NCBI GenBank assembly: GCA_027924585.1
Contig: BSBM01000007.1
Span: forward strand, 12,553,501 to 12,617,500
Length of the DNA stretch: 64,000 nt
Origin: Larix kaempferi
Taxonomy: Eukaryota > Streptophyta > Pinopsida > Pinales > Pinaceae
Direction of reading: 5' to 3'
Positions 56,946-64,000 of this stretch are shown here, piece by piece; position 1 is the first letter of the stretch, and each line of letters starts with the position of its first letter. Under the pieces are notes generated by a model. It was not told the origin of the DNA and searched no databases. It was given only the letters and a program-made list of their open reading frames with translations. The position numbers and the translations under genes were made by a program.

Positions 56946-57199
56946 CGTAATAAGTCCCGAGGATTCCACAGTATGGCCAGTGATGATGAAGACCTACAGG
57001 TGGTGGGCCTATATCCAGTATGAAAAAGGACTGGCTCTGTAGAACTTCCTATGACGAGTAGATACAGAGATTGTTTGAGATAGCAGCAGCAGTAATGATG
57101 ATGATGATTTGAGGACGATGCATCAATGACGATGATCCAGAGAAGAATACTTGTGCTAGCAGATCTGTGTCGAGAAATACCTTCCTAGTTAAGAGGGAG

Positions 57200-57804
57200 T
57201 GTTGATGTATATGTAACTTTGGAATTGATTTCATCCATGTATTTCATTTATATATTATTGTACTCATATAGAGATGTGTCATTCCTCTATACGGAAGTGT
57301 CGTCATGTGTATTGACAAGTGTCGCAAGTGTGTGAACTTGCCGATGGGTTATTAGACCACCATGTGTGGGGTCGGCCCTGATTTATGTAATCTATGGTTG
57401 ATGTACCTATCTAGACAATTCGTCCCCATAAGGTCACTGGGAAAATAGATCAAGTATAAATAGAGATCGAGAGATCTCTATTTGGATCACTCAGAAACTC
57501 ATTCTTCCATCACTCGAAAAGTGGCGCATATGTGAGGAGGAGGATCATCTGCTACTAGGAGACTATATCTGTGTATTTTGGTTGTACTTTGGTTAAGCCA
57601 TTGCTCTCTCTATCTCTGAGGAAGTTGTGGGGTTTTTCACCTTAGGGTTTTCCCCACGAAAACTCTGTGTCTCTTGTCTCTCATGCTTTTGCTTCTTGTG
57701 ATGATTGACATGCTTGTTATGATTGATATGCATTGATATACTGTACATGTTATTCTCTCAGTAAAGATCCTAGAGTATTGTGAATTAATGCTCAAAATTT
57801 AACA
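57200..57804 (+). repeat. 3' LTR of copia C
   Basis: Preceded by AAGAGGGAG, starts TGTTGATG, ends AATTTAACA before CACAC. Hairpin 57458-57483. Confidence 0.96.
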
Positions 57805-57809
57805 CACAC

Positions 57810-58015
57810 ATTCTGACACTATTAAAAAAAAAATCCTTTGTGAGATGTTTCTTTTGGCACTGATGGAAAAATGCTTCTTCAAATTCCTCATTTTTCCCAA
57901 CCTGCAAAATATCCATTTTGGAATTTAGAGAGCTGATAATATCAGTTTTAAATATTTCAAATAAATAACCAATTTCAACGTTTGTAATTCCAATTCCTAC
58001 AGCAGACTTCAAAAA
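57810..58015 (-). pseudogene. Middle part of gypsy M gag with decayed zinc knuckle
   Basis: Minus reading: VGIGITNVEIGYLFEIFK, MDILQVGKNEEFEEAFF, then HQCQKKHLTKD, a degraded zinc-knuckle-like motif. It is bounded by the insertions L on the right and C on the left. Confidence 0.55.
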
Positions 58016-58446
58016 CGTTAGTTTTTCATAATTTACTTCAATATGATCTAGGATCTTAACTGAGAGAACAAAATGTACAACATATCTACAACATATCAAT
58101 CATGGACACAATAATGCAAGAACAAAAGATACACGGATTTTACTTGGGGAAAACCATAAAGGTGAAAAACCCCAATAACTTCCTCAGAGATAGATAGAGC
58201 AATAATACAACCCAAGCAAAAGAGATAGACATCTCCTAGTAGCAGCTTCTCCTCCTCCACAAGTGCGCCACTCTACAAAGAGTGTGTGTGAGAATAGAAT
58301 GATGAAATAGAGTGCCTCCCGCACTCTATTTATACTTGAATTGACTTGCCTAATAACCTTTACTAGGTCAACCTCAACTTAACCACATAACACAATGCTA
58401 ACTGGGCCGACACCCAATAGGGTGGTCTAATAACCCTTTGACCCAC

Positions 58447-60785
58447 TGTAATGCCTACCTCAACACTTATGATTGATTTGATTATTTTAGAATTATGACT
58501 TGAGACTTATGACTGATCATACTATTTTGAGACCTACGACTGATTTGACTATTGAGGGCACTGGTTTGAAGTGACTCGGAATTATAAAAACTTAGACCAT
58601 GAATGATTGCTTTAAATTTTATATGTGAAATAAAAGTGGTTAGATAAATGATGATTGATGAATATACTCGACTGACTAAGAAAATGAAAAATGATGAATG
58701 TTGAAATTATGAAAATGATGATTTGTTCTATACTCGACTAACTAAGATGAAATAACAGATGATGTATACTCGATTAACAGAGATATAATATTAAAATGAT
58801 GAATGTTTAGTATGCTCGACTCATTGAGATACTAAAAAGAATGATACAAATGTTTTATAGTGCAGCGCTACTAATATGCGTTTGAGTGTGTGCAGTGGCA
58901 GGTAAGACGATTTACCGACTGACCCATAATGGAATTATCGGGGTCGTAAGAACGGAAAGAACACTTAAGGGTACGACGACTGACTATCGACCCTGAATTA
59001 GCAATCCACGCACGTGTGAAGCCATTTCAGCTCATTTGGGGAAGCATATGCCGTACGGGCAAGGCCATAATGATTTGGTCGCGTACGATGAGTTGAGGGG
59101 CGTGCAATAAGGAGATCCTTACCCCTCAACATCCCTTAGTATCCAAGGAGCATAGTTGAGAGATCGTGGTAACGGTTCCCGGTCGCTACGCAGTACTCCC
59201 ATAAGAAGGAAGAAATGAAACTGTCAGAAGGGCCCACCGAAGAGGAACCCAAACAAGAAAAAGATAGTGTTACTTAACCCCTGAAGAGATTAAAAACTTG
59301 TCAAAGATAAATTCAAGTGACTGTGAATTAAAAGACAGTTAAAATAAAACAATATTCCTTATTTCATTTTATTTTAAGAGAAAAGAAAAAATATTAAAGA
59401 TAGAAAAAGAAACTAAACAAAAACAATTTGTTTAAGTTTAAAGTACCTCACTTATCTACTTTATAAAAAAAAAAAGAGAAAAACTAAAGTTAACTAGAAG
59501 TATATTAAGTAAAGTCCTATTGGAAGTTAAACTTCAAAGTTTGCACATATCTATTTTTTTTTATAAAAAGAATTTAAATATATATATATATATATATATA
59601 TATCTTTTAAACTCGTAATAGAATTTAGATTTTAATAATTGAGACAAACAAATTTTTTATAAGTTTTTATTATTTAAAAGGAATTAAATAAATAAAAACA
59701 ACTAGCTTACTAAAAAGATATTAAGTAAATTAAAAGAGAACCAATTTAGAAGTAGGACTCTTCAATATCTAACTCCCGCTAATTTAGGGAAGTAGGTGCA
59801 CACTAAAGGGATTTGAGACATATGTATTTGAGAATATTTGAAATTAAAATATTAAATTAAATTAAATATGTGCATGGACAGACACATGGCACACAAGAAT
59901 TTGCTATATAATGAGGGAGGAGAAGGAGAGAAGGGGATCTCTTGCTCCCTAATGCTAGATGGTCATCATAATCTCAGATTATGTTATGATCCTTGGAGTT
60001 GGGAATAGCTGGAATGGGGATTGGGAGATCCTTTCAGGAGGCTATCTTGTGTGTGTTCTTATGACCCCATGAGCTCGGGGGTTCGAGGTGAAGAAGAGTA
60101 ACCTTGATACGGTAGGGTGGTCAACTGAGGGGTTCGTCACTGATCGTGTGGAAGAATGGCGAGACCAAAAGTGCATTATCTTGGAAATCTACATCCAACC
60201 TACTGCGGAAGCATCTGCTCATACAGATTCTATGCAATTTAAGTTTTATTTGTTTACATTAAGTTATATTTGAGGAATGAATATATAATTCCGGGTTGAA
60301 CTATTTTCTAAAATGGAATTTTATTTGTGCTTACAAAATAGAAATTATCTTATTCTGGATACGATAGGAGATCTGACAGAAAATTCCCTACCCCTTTATA
60401 TTTCTGGAAATGCAGTCTTGTGTTGATAATTTGGAATCATCTTATAGAGAAAATAATCGGAGAGTTGAAATTCTTTTAATTTAGATTTACTCTGTAGAAA
60501 ATAGCACTCTGCAAATCTTTAGTGACAGTCCCGAACCTTCCTTCCGAGATCCACACCTATAGTTAAATTTTCAGCTTGAATAAAATAAAACAGAGATCGA
60601 CTCTGTATGCTCAGTTACAGGGTTCGATCCCTAATTTCAAATCGATTTTGATTCTGTATATTAATGTTGAAGTTCGTTCTCAGATCGATATTCCAAATCG
60701 ATTTTGATATTGTATTATAATGTGTCCATTGGTGATCGTGTTGATCGACAACTATATACGAGCTGAGATTTTTGGTAGCATTACA
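58447..60785 (+). repeat. Candidate LTR within insertion N
   Basis: Inverted ends TGTAATGC..GCATTACA and a central TATATAAT box. No second copy and no clear PBS after it. Confidence 0.45.
59578..59603. repeat. (AT)n microsatellite
   Basis: About 13 AT dinucleotides. Confidence 0.95.
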
Positions 60786-61945
60786 CCTATGACCGGAGCT
60801 ACTGCTATCCCTACAGGTTTTATTTTCTCAAAGCTTTACTAACTTTGTACAGAATTAAATGGATTATGGGATGTCTAAAGAAAAGTATTTATATTTCTAT
60901 TTTAAGGAAAGGAATGAAAAGTATCTCTGTTTTATCTTACCTTCGCTGGATTTTCAGTTCTATTAGTTAAAATTTTAATCATAGTTTCCATCTCTGTATC
61001 GTTTCAGGAATTAAATGGGAAGTAAATACCGTACACGCATAATTCAGTTCTGCTTACTTTGATTACCAAACGCTGTCCTATACTCTGTCCCATTTTTCTT
61101 TGTTTTTGTTTTTATTGTGATCATGCTATGTGTTCCCAAGATCGAACTCTATTCCATTGTTTTCTTAGTTTGAATACCCCCTAAGCATCCAGATCGAATC
61201 CTGATCTATATTTGATTTAATTTATTGTGACAACGCTCTGAGTCTGCTTCCTACTCATGGAACCGATCTCTATCTTACACTTAAACTCTAGACCTCTATT
61301 TTTAATCAATAAATGCGATCGGGTAATGTATGCGTCCTTTCCAAGCTCGATAATGAAATCGATCTCTGTTGTACTTCTTTCAATTTATAGATATTTGTAT
61401 TATTGGATGAATGCAATCAATAACAGATGCATTCTTTCCAGGCGTGATGATGAAATTGATCTCTGCCCTATTTCTAATCTAAATCTCCGGCCTCTGTACA
61501 GGTTCTTACTTACCTTACATTCCAATCTGGAATTTTATTTGGTCGATTACCCTAACTACTGTTCTGAATATTTGATTTTGACTCCTGGCAATATATATAT
61601 ATTTATTTTCAAAATCTGAAATGGTTTAAGCCCAAATTGTGAAGGTTGATCCCTGTGATGGATCTTTCATTACTCACAATTTAATTTTTAGCTTGAATAA
61701 AATAAAACCGAGGTCGACTCTGTATGATCAGTTACAGCTCTCGATCCCTAAATTTCAAATCGATTTTGATATTGTATATTAAGGTTGAAGTTTCATTCTC
61801 AGATCAATATTTCAAATCGATTTTGATATTGTGTCATAATGCGAAGCTTCATTCTCGGATCAATACTCGGAATTTAAATTTTTAGCTTGAATAAAAGGAA
61901 ACCGAGATCGACTCTGTATGCTCGGTTACAGTGCTCGATCCTCAT
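60562..61945 (+). repeat. Dispersed ~155-bp repeat in insertion N, 2.5 copies
   Basis: Units at about 60566-60722, 61687-61842 and (partial) 61880-61945 share AGCTTGAATAAAA, GAGATCGACTCTGTATG and AAATCGATTTTGATATTGTA. Divergence is about 10-15%. Confidence 0.75.
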
Positions 61946-63190
61946 TTAGTAGATCGCTGCCATCCTGACAGAGATGGATCTCGGTGGATATCCAATCTCT
62001 ATTTTATGTGTAAGATTTTTTAATTGTAAAGTGTTATCTGCTTATTAAAAAAGATCAATTGCCTTTTTGAAATGTATAATAACATATTGGAATTAGAATT
62101 GCTTCCTTAGTTATCAATAATCAACTAAGTGTTGACTTTGGAAAATGCCACGTATGGGTAAGCTAGGTAGTGAAAAGGGTATAGTTTGTCTTATGATGCT
62201 CAATGTTGAGATATTAACAAATGGTATGACAACCTCCCTTATTATACTGTTGTTATTTATTTTATTTCAATTTCCTTAATTATAAAGTGGAGTTGAATAT
62301 GAAGGAATGTATAGAACGTTTGCCTTTGAATGAATGAGAATGTCTTTCACGATTTAGAATAGGATTGGATTTGAAATAATGTCTTTTATTTATTACTTAG
62401 TGAACCTCTTATTGCCTTGAAATTAATGAGGATGTCTTTCATTAATTGGAATATGGATTAATTTAAAATAGTGCCTTTAATTATTATTTAGTGAATCTTA
62501 TATTACTTTTCGAAGTAATGATAGTGTCTTCATTATTGGGATATGTATTGATTTGAAATAATGTCTTTTATTATGGTTTAGTGAAAGTATATATATGGAT
62601 ATGCAGTGAATGAGAGCCACCGGTAGGGGTTAGTATATTAATGGAATTTGATATGAATGTGTTTCTTTATTATAATATAAAAGACACTTGTGGCAAAAGA
62701 ATGGGAGTTAGTTAGGTGTTGAATTATGGATTTATGTTTTGTGAAAGGAATAATGGTGTATTATGATATATGTCTTGAAATATAGTTAAATATTTGAATT
62801 TCCAATTCTAGCTTTTGGTTTTCGAAATCCAAGCAAGTATTTTTTTATTTCAAAAGAATTTTTTTTTTACAGTATGGATTTCCAGATTTATTCTAAGTTA
62901 GGAGTTAAAAAAAAAAAAAAAAATCATCTTGACGAACCCTATATCCACATGGCCGACCCCCAATAGGATGGTCTAATAACCCTTTGACCCACATGACTTA
63001 TACAGGGCCGACCCCAACAAGGTGGTCTAATAACCCATCAAATATAAGTTACGGCACTTCCATATAGAGGAATAATAACATCTCTATAGGAATACAAACA
63101 CTTCCGTATAGAGGAATAATACCATCTCTATAGGACTACACTATACATATATGAAATACATTCCGAAGTTACATATACATCAACAAAAAA

Positions 63191-63799
63191 CTGAGAAGAG
63201 GGTATATTCTTACCAGTCTTGAATTTTCCTCTTGAATACCTTCTACATAACTCACAAACATCATCATTTGGTAACTGAAATACATTACCTATTCCCATTA
63301 GACTTAAGATTTCTAAATATTCATTTTTTATTCCTTTGAGTAAAAGTCTTTTCAAGGTGTCTTTCTCCGACTGTCTTAGTTTTGATCTTTGAAGGTTGTA
63401 TTGAAAGCGTTCGACATAATTTTCCAAAGTTTCTTCTTCTCTCTGTGTAATTTCGAATATATCTTCATTGACCCTACAATAATCTTGGTATCTTTTCAAG
63501 AATACATGTTTCATGTCTTTCCAAGTTTGAATGCAGTTCCCACCTAGACTCATGAACCATCGGAGGGATCCTCCTTTCAAAGTAAGAGGAAAAACTTTAA
63601 GCTTTTGAACATCATATCCTCTATAAAGTACATCGAATTGAAATAAGAATTCATCAGGGTCTTCATTCTTTAGTTCGTGAAACTTTGGTAGAATGGATGG
63701 GGGAATGCTTTGCATTTGTGCCACTCCTCCCATATCTCTAATAGGGAATTCAAAGGTAACAAATTCTTCATCCTTCTCTCCTGCCATATCTTCCCACAA
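63191..63799 (-). pseudogene. gag of gypsy M (N-terminal part)
   Basis: Minus frame from 63799 (more likely start MAGEKDEEF at 63787). It has the retrotransposon gag core: PSILPKFHELKNEDPDEFL, VFPLTLKGGSLRWFMSL, WKDMKHVFLKRYQD, TLENYVERFQYNL. This matches gypsy gag of the Tat/Athila type. No stop until LTR L interrupts it at 63190. It is the best preserved piece of M. Confidence 0.85.
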
Positions 63800-64000
63800 T
63801 ATAAATATTTTTTCATGTGTTATTTTAATGCTCCTCTTTCGAATGTTCCTGTTAGTTTGTTAACAGGATGGGTGGCGCTTACAACACCACTAAGTCATTT
63901 AATCGTAAAATAAATCCTACACTTGCATAAGAGTAAATTGCACAAAGGTAAACTACCTAAATTTGAAGAATAAAGGCGCACATACATGAAATTAAGCTTA
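63800..64000 (-). other. Region upstream of gypsy M gag
   Basis: Noncoding, probably the leader of M. Nothing else recognised. Confidence 0.5.

Larger units (their letters stand above)
50790..57804 (+). mobile_element. Ty1/copia retrotransposon C
   Basis: Two 605-bp LTRs (50790-51394, 57200-57804), PBS, PPT and an exact CACAC duplication (50785-50789, 57805-57809). It keeps gag, protease and half of integrase, unlike A, B and D, but shares their intron-like block and 3' hairpin arrays. LTR divergence is about 6% by eye, making it the oldest dated copy here. It is probably closest to the autonomous ancestor of A, B and D. Confidence 0.97.
58447..62944 (+). mobile_element. Insertion N inside solo LTR L
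   Basis: 4.5 kb between CCAC repeats (58443-58446, 62945-62948) that restores LTR L when removed. It starts TGTAATGCC, and GCATTACA occurs at 60778-60785, so 58447-60785 may be a 2.3-kb gypsy-type LTR with a TATA box at 59905-59912. The rest (60786-62944) has no recognised coding motif and ends near a 17-base A-run. Probably a 3'-truncated LTR element, but the ends are unsettled. The open stretches inside show no known motif. Confidence 0.55.
58016..63185 (-). mobile_element. Solo LTR L (copia A family), split by insertion N
   Basis: The pieces 58016-58446 and 62945-63185 together make one minus-strand LTR of the TGTTGATGTA family, with AAAAA on both sides (58011-58015, 63186-63190). No internal region of that element is present, so it is a solo LTR left by LTR recombination. 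TATA/hairpin at 58305-58334. Confidence 0.85.
29078..64000 (-). mobile_element. Gypsy element M, split by copia A, copia C and LTR L
   Basis: Pieces of one minus-strand element remain at 63191-64000, 57810-58015, 50766-50789 and 29078-29830. They rejoin when A (TGATT), C (CACAC) and L (AAAAA) and one copy of each duplication are removed. The gag reading crosses the L site from SRGKFKTGKNIPSSQ into the 57.8-58.0 kb piece. The element may continue leftwards as the Tat-like element G. Confidence 0.75.

Noticed and set aside
61257-61619. 120-aa plus-strand open stretch
   Set aside because: Composition typical of AT-rich noncoding DNA, inside insertion N, no motif.

Overview
This window looks like repeat-packed plant nuclear DNA. 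Everything I can identify is a transposable element, a fragment of one, or an endogenous plant pararetrovirus. I found no convincing host gene, tRNA, rRNA or CRISPR array. Ty1/copia elements primed by initiator Met-tRNA, a chromodomain Ty3/gypsy element, a Tat-like gypsy with an extra RNase H, a LINE with a terminal RNase H and a caulimovirid-like insertion together point to a seed plant with a large genome. A gymnosperm is plausible, but that is a weak inference.

Left part (1-29.1 kb). A minus-strand Tat-like gypsy (RT 12.2-12.7 kb, RNase H 13.1-13.7 kb, protease 13.7-14.2 kb, linker 19.4-19.7 kb) is the oldest layer. A plus-strand gypsy (3' LTR 11223-12220) is inserted in its RT. That element is interrupted by a minus-strand copia (D, 5' LTR 8204-8904), whose RT is in turn broken by a younger minus-strand copia (E, 1-4874). 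A 5'-truncated chromovirus (14380-19183) also sits in the Tat-like element, between two copies of a 186-bp host segment. From 19.7 to 29 kb come several LTR-like blocks, a coiled-coil pseudogene and a 5'-truncated LINE with a perfect 21-bp target duplication.

Right part (29.1-64 kb). A minus-strand gypsy gag (63799 down to 29078) has been split by three insertions, each with an exact 5-bp duplication: copia A (29831-50765, TGATT), copia C (50790-57804, CACAC) and solo LTR L (58016-63185, AAAAA; itself split by a 4.5-kb insertion). Copia A holds an endogenous pararetrovirus (31494-45733) that encodes movement protein, capsid/zinc knuckle, aspartic protease and reverse transcriptase. Copia B (35441-42531, GTACA) is inserted in the virus. 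Divergences counted by eye agree with the nesting: A LTRs about 4%, viral terminal repeats about 3%, B LTRs about 1.7%; C, independent of these, is about 6%.

The least expected signal is structural. The copia LTRs carry an inverted repeat overlapping the TATA box whose stem differs between subfamilies yet stays complementary. The 3' noncoding parts of copia A, B and C contain arrays of small hairpins with similar loops and covarying stems. Similar hairpin arrays occur in the gypsy at 9-10 kb and near 28 kb. All coding regions carry stops or frameshifts, many being C-to-T type changes, so nothing here seems autonomous.
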